Positions 10,245 to 21,347 of a DNA stretch of 22,033 nt are shown piece after piece. Below the pieces are notes generated by a model, which saw only the letters and a program-made list of their open reading frames with translations, searched no databases and was not told the origin of the DNA. Position numbers and translations under genes: made by a program. Numbering within the stretch: the stretch's first letter is position 1; the number at the start of each line of letters is the position of its first letter. Source of the DNA: Biscogniauxia marginata (lineage: Eukaryota; Ascomycota; Sordariomycetes; Xylariales; Xylariaceae); the NCBI GenBank assembly GCA_022695795.1, contig MU404262.1, positions 1-22,033 on the forward strand, written 5' to 3'.

Positions 10245-10262
10245 GGGCGGGCGGGCGGGCGG
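10245..10262. repeat. (GGGC)4 G-quadruplex-capable repeat
   Basis: GGGCGGGCGGGCGGGCGG fits the classical four-run G-quadruplex pattern with single-base loops. It sits between the convergent ERG28 and GAL7 genes, directly after the ERG28 A-rich 3' region. Confidence 0.8.
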
Positions 10263-10453
10263 TAGGGGGCCCTAATTAACTGTTATTCACGTTATCGAGC
10301 AATGAATGAATGGGCGTTTGTTACTTCAAAAAGTTGGGACAGCAGGAAATGCTAGTCCGCACTCATGTGTGCGTGTGTAACCAACTACCTGTGTCTATAT
10401 AATATCATATCAAGCCTCTCTGAGGTCGGCTTGAGACCCGTCGAGGCCGCCTA

Positions 10454-11809
<1,356 letters not shown>

Positions 11810-12168
11810 TCAATGAGCTGGGCTACCAAGCAGACTGACAGAACAAACTGGGTGCGAAGACGACGCCTTTCTTCTTTTTTAGATGAGGCGTGGGACGAGA
11901 ATACGATTAATGTTACGTGACCTTGCCTTGAAGAGGGGGAGGGGCAGGAGTTGCACATGCGCCTGTCGAGTCGCGATCGCGCTACACTACATGTGTCCTA
12001 GTCTTACCCGTCCGATAGGTTTATACTGCCTGGGGAAGCGAGCCAGCTCTGGATTCCAGCTGTGTTTGGGCATTCAAAGCACTAACCTTATTACACACTT
12101 GGTACTATTAGTGATGTAACTGCGCAGGAACGTAGGTAATGGTGCCCCTCTCGGTCTATCGGTCGGCC

Positions 12169-12188
12169 GAATTCCACCGTGGGAATTC
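12169..12188. repeat. Small inverted repeat GAATTCC/GGAATTC
   Basis: Perfect seven-base arms around a six-base spacer (ACCGTG). The sequence could fold as a hairpin or be a dyad binding site. It lies about 385 bases upstream of the GAL7 start. Confidence 0.6.
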
Positions 12189-14004
12189 GTCTACCCTCGG
12201 CTGGATGACCCTATGACACCGGGAGAATAGGGGAGAGTAGGTAGTAATATGCTGACTGAGGTTATCGCCAATGCGAACATTCTAGATCGATCGTCAAACG
12301 CGGGGTTTCAGGGCTGACGGCTACCTATCTGCCTTGCATTATGAGGGAGAAAGGCGCCCGGTGTCGCGACACACTAGATAGATTTCTTCCCCTCTGATAC
12401 ATACAGAGCATATCGCTCGATGAGACTCCCTTATTTTATTTACTATGTGGTGAGAAACCATGAGTAAAAGGGGTGTGTCCGGAGAAGGAGAGATACTGAG
12501 GCATATATGACAACCTAGGTATGCAGGTAGATAGGTGTTTGTATGAGATATCTCGACTACCTTGTTCTGGAATTAAGAGTATTGGGGATGTACGGGACCT
12601 GGTAGGAATAGTGAAGAGAAAAGGAATTCAACGTCTCCGGGCTAGACGACGCAAGGCTTGTTGTATAGGTACGTACATACCTAACCCAGTTATTAGTTCT
12701 GTCGATGTTACCGTCTTCGGCCTTGACGGTATCCGTCGAACAAATGCGGTCGGGCCCGGGTGGGAGAGTCGTGCGCGAAGTCGCGCCGTCTAAAGGATTT
12801 ACCTTTCCTAGGTGGTAAGGAGCCGCCTTGGCACGCTGAACACAATTTGACAGACGCAGATGCGCTAAACCGCAAGCGGACCGGCGAAGTTGTTTGTCGC
12901 TGCGATGTATCGGTTTTGTCAGCGACGCCGCACTTCGCCCGTCGTATTCGTATTCCGAGGGGAGCACGGGCCACGATCTAGTGGCGGTGAGTAGCGGGGC
13001 CAAAAAGGGGCCCGAGCTCGGTGATTGGCCAATTCTCAATTGGAAAAGCTCCTGGTGCGCCGCCCATCACTTGCATGCACTTGCTTATTGCATCACAACC
13101 GACAGGGTTCACCAGCGCTCCCTCGACATGATTGTACCTCACGTACGGAGTACTGTAGCCAGCTCATGTACCCGATGTAGCGCCTGTTAGCCCACCGAGT
13201 TCTGCACTGCATTGGAGGGAATCTGAAACCCACGAAAGACGAGCCATGGTGTGTCACTGCCTATATCCGAACGTCTCATCGACAGAGAGGCACGACTGTG
13301 GTTGGCCGGACTCGTCCTTCCTTGTCTCTCTGCCCAATTTCCCTCCGAGGACATGTGAGCCGATGGTTGATATCTCGGTCACTCAGATAGGGGATAGATG
13401 CGGGGATTCAATTGTCTAGTTTACAGCAGGAACAAGAGTCGAGTTAGCCTCCCCGACGTCGAGCTCGAATGTTTTAACGGACGACATCGTCTAAGATGGT
13501 CTGTTTTGCTATTATTCCCGCCGGTGACAGATCGTGTCGTAGCTTCTTTTTCCTTCTTAATTCTCTTTTTGATCGAGAATCCGAGCTCCGGCTATCGACA
13601 AACGACGTACGACATAGCGTCAAACCCATTCCGAACCATGAGCTACCCAAATGAGAAGTGGGGGGATGGAGATTAAGCTGAGGGCTGCCGTTTGCTTATG
13701 GCGGTATGTACTGCGCGTCCGTGCCAGAGACTGTGCTTGAGATCTGGGAAGAAACAGGAACTAGGTAGGTTAGGTTAGGTCGGAAATAAATGTTTCTCGA
13801 TATGGGGAAACATGGGAAAACTGGTATACTCCATTTGATATTACGATAATGCCTGCTGTATTATCGCTCAGTCCTTGAAATTCAGAAATTAACTATTCCA
13901 AAAGAAAATTGTTTACCTGTGAAATATGTCAAATACATAATTATTGAAACCGTTAATGATTGAAGAGTTTGAATGTTGCATTATGCGTTGTACTTAAAGG
14001 TACA

Positions 14005-14014
14005 TACCTAGGTA
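14005..14014. repeat. TACCTAGGTA palindrome, copy 4
   Basis: Perfect 10-base palindrome in a patch rich in TACATA and TAGGTA words, about 590 bases upstream of the ERG5 start. Confidence 0.9.
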
Positions 14015-14046
14015 AGTATGTAGGTAAGCTATTGGTAGGTATGGAG

Positions 14047-14069
14047 GTTTACTACCTTAGGTAGTAAAC
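14047..14069. repeat. Perfect hairpin, 10-base arms, TTA loop
   Basis: GTTTACTACC, then TTA, then GGTAGTAAAC. It shares the ACC-TTA-GGT core with the hairpin at 17126-17144. It lies in the ERG5 upstream region. Confidence 0.88.
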
Positions 14070-14598
14070 TGTAGACTTGCCTAGGTCGGGTATGTACCCA
14101 AATGGACTGACTATCTATAGTACTTGTCCATGTACATGCATGGCAGGCACTCATTGGCAGGCACAGTGCAGGTTGCAGGCGCGGGTACTCAGCGCTACTT
14201 TGCCTCATGAATTGAATTTTGCAGGGGCCGGGGAAAAGGGTCCAACCTTACCTGATGTAGGTACATGTAGATAGACAAGATTGACACTAATCAAAATAAT
14301 CGATGTACCTACAAATTTCACTGGCTTTCTTTTTTTTTCTCACTGTCTCGACTACCTTCACCTACTTCCGAGCGCCAGCTTCCTACCTTACCTTAATAAG
14401 GGCAGTCCGCCTATCTTCTTCTTCTCCCGCCCCCCCTTCTTTTTCTTCCTTCCTTGTCGCTTCGGTCGTGGTCATCTTCTGTTTCTAGATTCCGCCTGGG
14501 AATCTTCAAACAAGTTGTTGCGCTATAACCCCCTTTCAGTACGATCCTTCGTCAATAACAACAACCTGTCCTGGTGGCGGAACGAGCATAACAACACA

Positions 14599-16373
14599 AT
14601 GGCTTCCAACGCGAGCTTTAGCTCGCCTTTGGCCGATGCCAAGTTCCCTATCGCGAACTTGCCGCCGCAAGTCGAGAGTCTAGTCGATGCTGTCGCCAGT
14701 GCCAGTGTTATGACATGGTTATTCACCATTATCGCCCTCGCTATCGCGTATGATCAGAGTAAGTCCCAGATATCACCTAGCATGCGCAACCTGCATTTCT
14801 GCTAATCGCTTCTGCCATTCAGTCAGCTACTTGACGCAAAAGGGCTCAATTGTCGGCCCAGCGTTCAAGGAGCCCTTCATGGGGCCCTTCCTTCAGTCCT
14901 TGAACCCCAAGTTTGAGGAGTATATGGCCAAGTGGAAAAGCGGTCCTCTCAGCTGTGTCTCGGTTTTTCACAAGTATGTTCTTGCGCGCTCCCTGTGCTC
15001 TTCTTGGCATTAACTTCCATCTTCAGGTTCGTCGTTATTGCTGCTACTCGCGATATGTCCCGAAAGATTTTCAATGCCCCGTCCTACGTGAAGCCCTGCG
15101 TTGTCGACATCGCGACCAAGATTCTCGGAGAAGATAGCTGGGTATTTTTGGACGGAAAGGCTCACGTCGACTACCGCAAGGGATTGAACGGTCTCTTCAC
15201 CCGCAAGGCGCTCGAGTGTTACCTACCGGGCCAGGAGGATATGTACAAGCAGTACTTCGCCAAGTTTCTCAAGGTCACCAAGGATGCCGGGGGCAAGCCG
15301 GTGCCCTTCATGCACGAGTTCCGCGAAGTCATGTGCGCCGTCTCGCTTCGTTCCTTCGTTGGATATTACGTTGCCGACTCTGCCATGAAGAAGATTTCTG
15401 ACGACTACTACCTCATCACCGGCGCGCTCGATCTTGTCAACTTCCCTATCATCATTCCATACACTCGAACCTGGTACGGCAAGAAGACTGCTGAGATGAC
15501 CATGGACGAATTTGCCAAGTGCGCAGCCAAATCCAAGGCTCGTATGGCTGCCGGCGGCGAGATCACCTGTATCATGGATGCCTGGGTCAAGGACATGATT
15601 GACTCGAAGATATGGCGCGAGGCTTCCGAAAAGGGTCTTTCGACTGAGGGTCTGAGGAAGCCGGCTCCCCTGTTGCGCGAGTTCTCTGACATGGAAATTT
15701 CCCGGACCATTTTCACCTTCCTCTTCGCTTCTCAGGACGCTACTAGCAGCGCTGCGACCAACATGTTCCAAGTTTGCGCTCAGCGACCAGATGTTCTGGA
15801 CCGTGTCCGAGAGGAGAACTACCGCGTGCGCAACGGTGATATCAACGCCCCCGTAACTCTAGATCAACTCGAGTCAATGACATACACCCGTGCCGTCGTC
15901 CGAGAGCTCCTGCGATGGCGCCCACCGGTCATCATGGTTCCGTACAAGGCCAAGAAAGCGTTCCCCATCACGGATAACTACACCGTCCCCAAGGGTGCCA
16001 TGATCATCCCCACCACGTATGTTGCCCTTCGTGACCCCGAGGTCTACAAGAACCCGGACGATTTCGACCCCGATCGATACTATAGCGGTGACGCTGAGGA
16101 GAAGGGTTCCAAGAACTTCCTCGTTTTTGGTACTGGTCCTCATTACTGCCTGGGTCAACATTATGCTCAGCTCAACCTGGCCCTTTTCCTCGGAAAGGCG
16201 TCAGTCCTCCTAGACTGGAAACATCACCCTACGCCAGATTCTGAGAAGATCAAGGTGTTTGCCTGCATTTTCCCCAAGGTAAGTTTCCTAGTTTTCGGGG
16301 TGTAATGAATACGATATACTAATCGATTTACTAGGATGACTGTCCCTTGACGTTCGAAGAGAGGAAGTGGTGA
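14599..16373 (+). CDS. ERG5: Sterol C-22 desaturase, cytochrome P450 CYP61
   Basis: ER P450 that introduces the C22-C23 double bond late in ergosterol synthesis. Exons 14599-14758, 14823-14973, 15027-16278 and 16335-16373 encode 533 residues, usual for CYP61. The introns (64, 53 and 56 bases) start GTAAGT, GTATGT and GTAAGT. The first and last have CTAAT branch sites, and the final exon adds only [12 protein letters not shown]. Residues 36-51 form the membrane anchor. The I-helix motif is FASQDATSS (337-345), ExxR is E397-R400 (ELLR), and the heme loop is [10 protein letters not shown] with Cys478 as the iron ligand. The C-terminal [21 protein letters not shown] block is highly typical of CYP61. 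The frame is open upstream to 14281, but MASNASFSS is the natural start: it gives the family length and follows a pyrimidine-rich leader. No canonical sterol response element was spotted upstream. Confidence 0.97.
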
Positions 16374-16824
16374 AGAAGCTAGATAAGCAGCCAAGCATTG
16401 GCCTTGGCGCAAGGATGAACTAACCTGATAATGGTCGGGACGGTCATCCCGTGATGTCGATATGTAGGATTATTATCCCCGGGTTAAGGCGGAAGTTTAC
16501 GACAATAGCATCGGCATTGAATCTTAAAAAGAAAGGAAGAATAGAATAATTGTAATGACCTATCCTGTACATAAGTTGTCTGAGATGATGGAGTTGGGAG
16601 ACCGCTTAAGGTCTGGATGTTTATAGGAGCTGGAATAAAGGCTTATATTCAGCAAAGTTATGTTCGACCTCTGGCTATCTTTGGCTCAGGCCCAATGGTT
16701 GTGAGCGAACTTTCACGTCATGGTTTGGTAATGTGTCTCCCCCGGCCAAGTGAGCTAAGGTTGCTAAGGGCTGGCCTCGGGTTTATTATAAAGGAGGGGA
16801 GGTAAATATATGAGAGGCAGAGAT

Positions 16825-16848
16825 GCTCGGGACGCTCGGGACGCTCGG
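16825..16848. repeat. Short tandem repeat, 9-base unit
   Basis: GCTCGGGAC occurs twice in tandem followed by a partial third unit GCTCGG. Confidence 0.75.
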
Positions 16849-17125
16849 CAATGAAATGAAGTGTTGGACAATATCATGCAAGAAGGAAAAAGAGACAAAT
16901 AAGAAAAATGGGGAAAAGAAACTTGAGATCAGAGATTTATAGAATATCCTTCCTTAACGAAAATCCGGGGTCCGTTGGTGTTGGTTGGCTTGGTTATATA
17001 CTATGTAGTGTGTGCTACGTGTAACGGGTTGCGGGCGGACTATAAATGGGGGAGCGCTTTGCGCGTCACTCTTCACTAATAATTATATGTACCAGACCTA
17101 TGTATGTATGTACCTAGGAGTATTG

Positions 17126-17144
17126 AAGGTACCTTAGGTACCTT
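17126..17144. repeat. Perfect hairpin, 8-base arms, TTA loop
   Basis: AAGGTACC, then TTA, then GGTACCTT. It has the same ACC-TTA-GGT core as the hairpin at 14047-14069. It lies about 350 bases upstream of the rhodanese start. Confidence 0.88.
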
Positions 17145-17489
17145 TAGTGTTAGTAGGTACATACCTCCTATAAGAGCTGTTTAGCTAATAAGGCGGGGCA
17201 AATATGCAACCTTAAAGTACGGCTCTACTCAGGTCACCTCAGTGATTGCTTCGACCGAATACTTTTTTATATAACTTGTGACATCACCTGATTCGATCAG
17301 ATGAGAAAAACGACTCGCGAGGGGGAAGAGAGGTTCAATTGATCTCGAGACCTTTTTTTTTTTTTCACATATTTATTATCTCGCTTCAACTACCTCACCT
17401 GCCTGCCTAGATATCACCGCGAGAGAAGAGGGGGTATTTCGCATTTCGAAAATACAAAAAAACAAGCTGTAATTGCACAGAAATCACCA

Positions 17490-18496
17490 ATGGCGGCACC
17501 CCGACGACAGCTCCTTGCGCTTGTGAGCGCCCGCGCCCATACCACCACTGCTGCTGCTACGGGATCGAGGGGGGCGATAAGGACAACGGTCCACCGCGCC
17601 GCTTTTGGGACCAGCAGCAGCAGTGACAGTAGCAGGAGTGGTAGTTACAGCAGGACCCCACGAGCTGCTTCGACGACGACGACGACGACGAAGACTACTG
17701 CGCTACTTTCCCGGCCGCGAGTTACAACCAGGATACCGCGGGGACTCGGTACTACTACGGGGAAGATCGGGATCCGCTGGTCGTCCGAGTCGGCGACGGG
17801 GAGCAAGATCTGGACTTTCGAGGAGGTATGTATCTGTGGACAAGGTTTTTCTTTTTTGTTCTATTTTCGTGATTGTGGATTGTGGTATAGAGGTTAGGGG
17901 GGGGGGAGAGGTCTATCTTGGGGGATAGTGAATGAAGACAGGAGGAAGAAAGACCAAGCGTTATTGGGTCCCTATCTTCCCATCCCCCCTATACCAGAGC
18001 TCTTCCTCATTCCAACATCCTACCTCCCTCCCTCCCTCCCTCGGCAAACCCAAAGTCTACAAAAAAGGGAAAAGAAGAATATAAAAAAAGATCTACCTAC
18101 TAACCAACCATTCACCACGCCCACCCGCCCTCCCATCAGATCTCCGCCCTAACCTCCTCCTCCTCCTCCTCCTCGGCCCCCGGTTCCCAGCCCAAGGTGA
18201 CCATAATCGACGTGCGCGAGCCGGGCGAGCTCGCCTCGACGGGCCGCATCCCCGGCAGCGTCAACGTCCCGATCGCCAGCGCGCCCGACAGCTTCCACGT
18301 GGCGGCCGACGAGTTCGAGGCGCGCCACGGGTTCCCGCGCCCGCGCCCCGACGCCGAGGTCGTCTTCTACTGCAAGGCCGGCGTGCGCAGCCGCGCCGCC
18401 GCCGGCATCGCCCGCGACGCCGGCTGGACCCGGGTCGGCGAGTTCCCCGGCTCCTGGAACGAGTGGGTCGAGAAGGGCGGCAGGATCGAGCGGTGA
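17490..18496 (+). CDS. Single-domain rhodanese (thiosulfate sulfurtransferase), mitochondrial type
   Basis: Exons 17490-17825 and 18140-18496 give 230 residues. The product should transfer sulfane sulfur from a donor such as thiosulfate to an acceptor. The first 112 residues are rich in Arg, Ser, Thr and Ala with almost no acidic residues until the end, which fits a mitochondrial targeting presequence; they also carry a poly-Thr run (ACG repeats). The spliced junction reads KIWTFEE-ISALT, then a seven-Ser run, then VTIIDVREPGELASTGRIPGSVNVPI. The active loop is CKAGVRS, residues 190-196, with catalytic Cys190 and complete loop length. PGSWNEW closes the domain. This matches fungal mitochondrial thiosulfate sulfurtransferases with an N-terminal extension. 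Exon 2 is extremely rich in C/G-ending codons. The physiological acceptor cannot be read from the sequence. Confidence 0.93.
17826..18139 (+). other. 314-base intron of the rhodanese gene
   Basis: It begins GTATGT and ends CATCAG, with a perfect TACTAAC branch site at 18098-18104, 36 bases before the acceptor. It is two to six times longer than the other introns here and contains a (CCCT)n tract at about 18026-18042 and A-rich stretches. I saw no plausible internal exon. Confidence 0.85.
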
Positions 18497-19308
18497 AAAA
18501 AAAAATTGTAATAAAATAAAAAAGGGGGGAAGGAGGAAAGGGGGAGGGGGAGAAAAAAGTCTCCTATTGTCGTGTGGTGGGAAGATATTGAGGGGGTTAT
18601 GGAAGGGTGGGCGAGTGTTAGAGAAGGGCTTGTAGGGTCTGTGTACGCCCTATACGATGCGCGAATCTGCTGTTTGTTCTCCCGGGGAAAAGGGTGTCAA
18701 AGCTCGAGGGCTTTGGTACTAATATAGGAGAGGGGGTTCTTTAGCAAAATTCTCAGATATGTAAAAAGGGGGTTTCTCTGAGACCTGATTCTAACATATG
18801 ACCTTTCGGTAACGATTATCACGTTAGATAGAAGCCGGTCTTAAGCACTACTACTCCATGGCTGATTCCCACTGAAAGAAAAAGAAAGGGGGAAGGGCTT
18901 GAGAGACGGAGAAATGGGTGACATGCTAGAATCATGCGCTCTCACAGCTGGAAATGGATAATAAAAGTTCTGCCTTATGTATAAGACGTATAATGTGATA
19001 AAAGGCGAGCTCAAAAGACGGAAATCTTCTCGCGACCAAATATCATCATCGGTTTCAAGGTAATCCTTCCGTCCCGCATCCCGACTAGTATACATAGCAT
19101 AAAGGTTTTAATTGCATTTGAAGCGCTCCCGAACGCCAAGTTGGTGAGAAGTAATGCCGGCTTTTTTTTTCCCCCATTCGAATTCACTTTGCGCTTTTTT
19201 TCCTTTTTTTCTTCTTCTTTTTTTTCTTTTCGGATATCTCCTCCTCCTCATCCCTGCTATGCCATAGAAATTACTCCCAAGCCCCTTATGTCCCTCATCC
19301 TCCCCTCC
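18497..19308. other. Convergent intergenic region, no gene seen
   Basis: About 810 bases between the rhodanese stop and the Yip-family stop. The left end holds the A-rich rhodanese 3' signal (GTAATAAAATAAAAAAG near 18508). The right end is T/C-rich (about 19190-19250), as expected for the minus-strand 3' region. The frame at 18841-19095 is not convincing. Confidence 0.65.
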
Positions 19309-20469
19309 CTAGAAGAACCTCGGAGGCTCGGCCGGCGGCTTGTCCTCGCCGCCTCCGGCGGGGGCGTCGGGCTTGGGGTCGGCGACGGGGCTGCCGGCGG
19401 CGAAGAAGAGGATCTTGATGGCGAGGGCGAGGCCCATGTGGAGGGCGACGACGAGGACGAGCAGGATCTTGCTGGTCTGGCGGTCGGTGGCGCTGAGGAC
19501 GGGGTAGAGGTTGCGCAGCAGGAAGACGACCGAGAGGGCCCAGCCGACGCCGACGAAGACCCAGTTGAGGATGGTGACGGGCGACCAGCTGATGAGCGCC
19601 ACGGGGATCCAGATCAGGTTCGCGTAGCCGTAGAGCGCCCAGCACTCGAGCAGGTTGGCCGACTCGGACCCGAAGTACCGCAGCGCGCCGAAGAGGAGCA
19701 CCGGGATCACGAGCGTGTAGCCGTAGATGAGACCGGCGGCGCCTGTATCATCGCGACGTTAGCAAAGTGTACTCTCTCTTTTTCCTTTTTTTTTCTTTTT
19801 CTCTATAACCATCATTATCCCTAGAGAGGAGGCGTCGACGTACCGCTCAATAGGCCAAAGTCATACGCGAACGGGCCCTGGCCCGTGCTGGCGAGGTACT
19901 GGCTGATGGTGCCGCCGAGGAAGAGGATCAACACGACGGTGGTGGCGATCCAGAAGGGGCCGTAGAGGTCCGGGTTGCCCTCGAGGACGTCGAGGAAGTT
20001 AGCGCGCGGGTACAGGGCGGCCCAGCACCGCGACAGCACCGACGACGTGTCGACGTCGAAGTACTGCTGGTAGTATGCGATCGACCAGAGGTGCCGCTTC
20101 GACGAGGACGACGAGGACGAGCCGTGACCGCCGCCGCCGCCGCCGCCGGCCGTCACGGGGAGCGGGAGCGAGGACGAGCCGACGCCGCCTTTGCGGCCCG
20201 CATGCTGACCCTCGTTGAAGGTAGAGTTGTGGAATTCGAGATCTTCCTGCAGGTCGGTGTGGCCGAGGTCGCCCTAGGAGGGGAAGCAGAGAAGAAGAGT
20301 TAGCTCTTACATGATTGCGCCGTAGTAAAAGTTGAAGTTGAAGCTTGAAGCTTTGAAGCTCCTCCCCCCATTCCATTTGAAGATGGAATACAGACATGGT
20401 TATTTATAACAAAGCTCGACTTACCTCGTCGTCGACATCTACGACAGCATCGTAGCCGGCGCGCGACAT
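19309..20469 (-). CDS. Yip1-domain membrane protein, YIPF1/YIPF2 (Yip5) type
   Basis: Golgi/ER vesicle-traffic protein of the Yip1 family, whose members bind Rab/Ypt GTPases. Exons 20469-20425, 20273-19844 and 19742-19309 encode 302 residues. The introns are 151 bases (GTAAGT to CCTAG) and 101 bases (GTACGT, branch GCTAACG, ends ACAG). The N-terminus MSRAGYDAVVDVDDE is acidic and cytosolic, followed by a Gly/Ser low-complexity linker (about 58-73, GGC repeats). The conserved block RHLWSIAYYQQYFDVDT (75-91) and NPDLYGPFWI (115-124) is characteristic of the YIPF1/2 branch. Five membrane segments follow at about 121-141, 161-182, 191-211, 216-236 and 252-273, then a Pro-rich tail. The middle-exon split at Gly159 restores LLSGAAGLIYGY. 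An ORF on the opposite strand across exon 3 is a shadow. The subfamily is fairly sure; the Rab partner is unknown. Confidence 0.9.
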
Positions 20470-20754
20470 ATTGTTGCCCTTGCCTGACTGTTTTTCTATT
20501 AGTCGGATGAATTTCCGTACGTCGTCGGGTGATGGCTGTAATAAGTATGTAACATTTGTTCCAAGTTGCGAACGAAGCTTGTCCCTTGTCCCGGGGTAAT
20601 AAAAAAAAGGCCACGGAAGCACGCCGAGCTTTAGCCGCATTCAACTTTTAGCGGCACCCGCTTTTGCTTGCTGCTGCTTCCGCTGCAGATCGTTGACGCG
20701 CATTCGAATCTGGGCGGGGCCCCACTCGTGTGATTGGTGGCCGGAGCTCCCCTG

Positions 20755-21300
20755 TAATAAGACTATAAGATGGTTGTATACATTATTACTTACATATCCA
20801 CACAACTATATACTTCTTGTTACAACGCTTAAACATTCACGTAGTTTCTATCAAGTCTTAAATAAGTTATTCCAGATTTACGCTATCCTTTCATTATTAC
20901 TCACTACTTAATGCCCCGCTTAGTATAGTTATGATGTTATAGTCATTAAAGTTCCTTCATGCTATGTAAAACCTTTCTCACTACATAATGCAACAAGATC
21001 CCGAAGCCTAGACGAAAAGACGAGTATGAGGGAACTACCAGTTTGAAATGAGAGGCTACAGAGTTAAATAACTGATTATCCAAGTTGAAACGGCCTGAGG
21101 GGCTTCACTAATCAATATCCATTAATGTAGTATCCCCTTAAACAACTTAGCAACTACACCAGGTAACCCCATTCACCACCAAGTCTGGCAATCCAGCCAT
21201 TTTATATGTAAAGCTCAAAGTATGCATACTGCTATGAACACACTCTCTCTCCCTTTTCCCTTAAGTCACGCCAATAATTTAAACAAAAGTTTCATAATAG
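20755..21300. repeat. AT-rich, TpA-rich island; possible relic of a mutated repeat
   Basis: A sharp change from GC-rich coding neighbours to AT-rich, TA-dinucleotide-dense sequence with no ORF. It resembles RIP-mutated or decayed transposon DNA common in Pezizomycotina, but no terminal repeats or coding remnants are recognisable, so it may just be AT-rich spacer. Confidence 0.3.
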
Positions 21301-21330
21301 ACCACCCCTAACGACAACCCCCCCATCATT

Positions 21331-21346
21331 CCTAACCCTAACCCTA
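21331..21346. repeat. Short telomere-like CCCTAA run
   Basis: CCTAACCCTAACCCTA is about two and a half units of the fungal telomere repeat (TTAGGG on the other strand), ending one base before the stop codon of the next gene. It could be a short interstitial telomeric sequence, telobox-like elements or chance. Confidence 0.6.
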
Positions 21347-21347
21347 G

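Larger units (their letters stand above)
16374..17489. other. Intergenic: ERG5 3' region and rhodanese promoter
   Basis: About 1.1 kb with no supported gene. It contains a small GCTCGGGAC tandem at 16825-16848, TACCTAGG at 17111-17118, a hairpin at 17126-17144, and a T-rich tract at about 17351-17365 leading to the A-rich 5' leader of the rhodanese gene. Confidence 0.65.
20470..21347. other. Intergenic, with AT-rich island
   Basis: About 880 bases between two minus-strand genes. The first 280 bases are of ordinary composition and contain the Yip-family upstream region. From about 20755 to 21300 composition drops sharply (roughly 28-35% G+C in hand-counted 60-base lines) without long open frames. 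It ends with the telomere-like run at 21331-21346. Confidence 0.7.

Noticed and set aside
12557..13039. 160-codon minus-strand ORF in the gene-free interval
   Set aside because: No family resemblance, and unremarkable codon use; open frames of this size occur by chance in moderately GC-rich DNA.
13398..13676. 92-codon plus-strand ORF
   Set aside because: No recognisable domain, and no flanking splice or promoter support.
14281..14598. In-frame N-terminal extension of ERG5
   Set aside because: The extra residues are Phe/Pro-rich, translated from a pyrimidine-rich leader; MASNASFSS gives the normal CYP61 length and membrane anchor.
19141..19824. 227-codon plus-strand ORF rich in Asp and Gly
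   Set aside because: It is antisense to the third exon of the Yip-family gene, whose five-TM pattern and splice joins are convincing.
20300..20644. N-terminal extension of the Yip-family gene in longer minus-strand frames
   Set aside because: MSRAGYDAVVDVDDE at 20469 leads to a clean GTAAGT donor and a short acidic N-terminus; longer starts add unrelated sequence.
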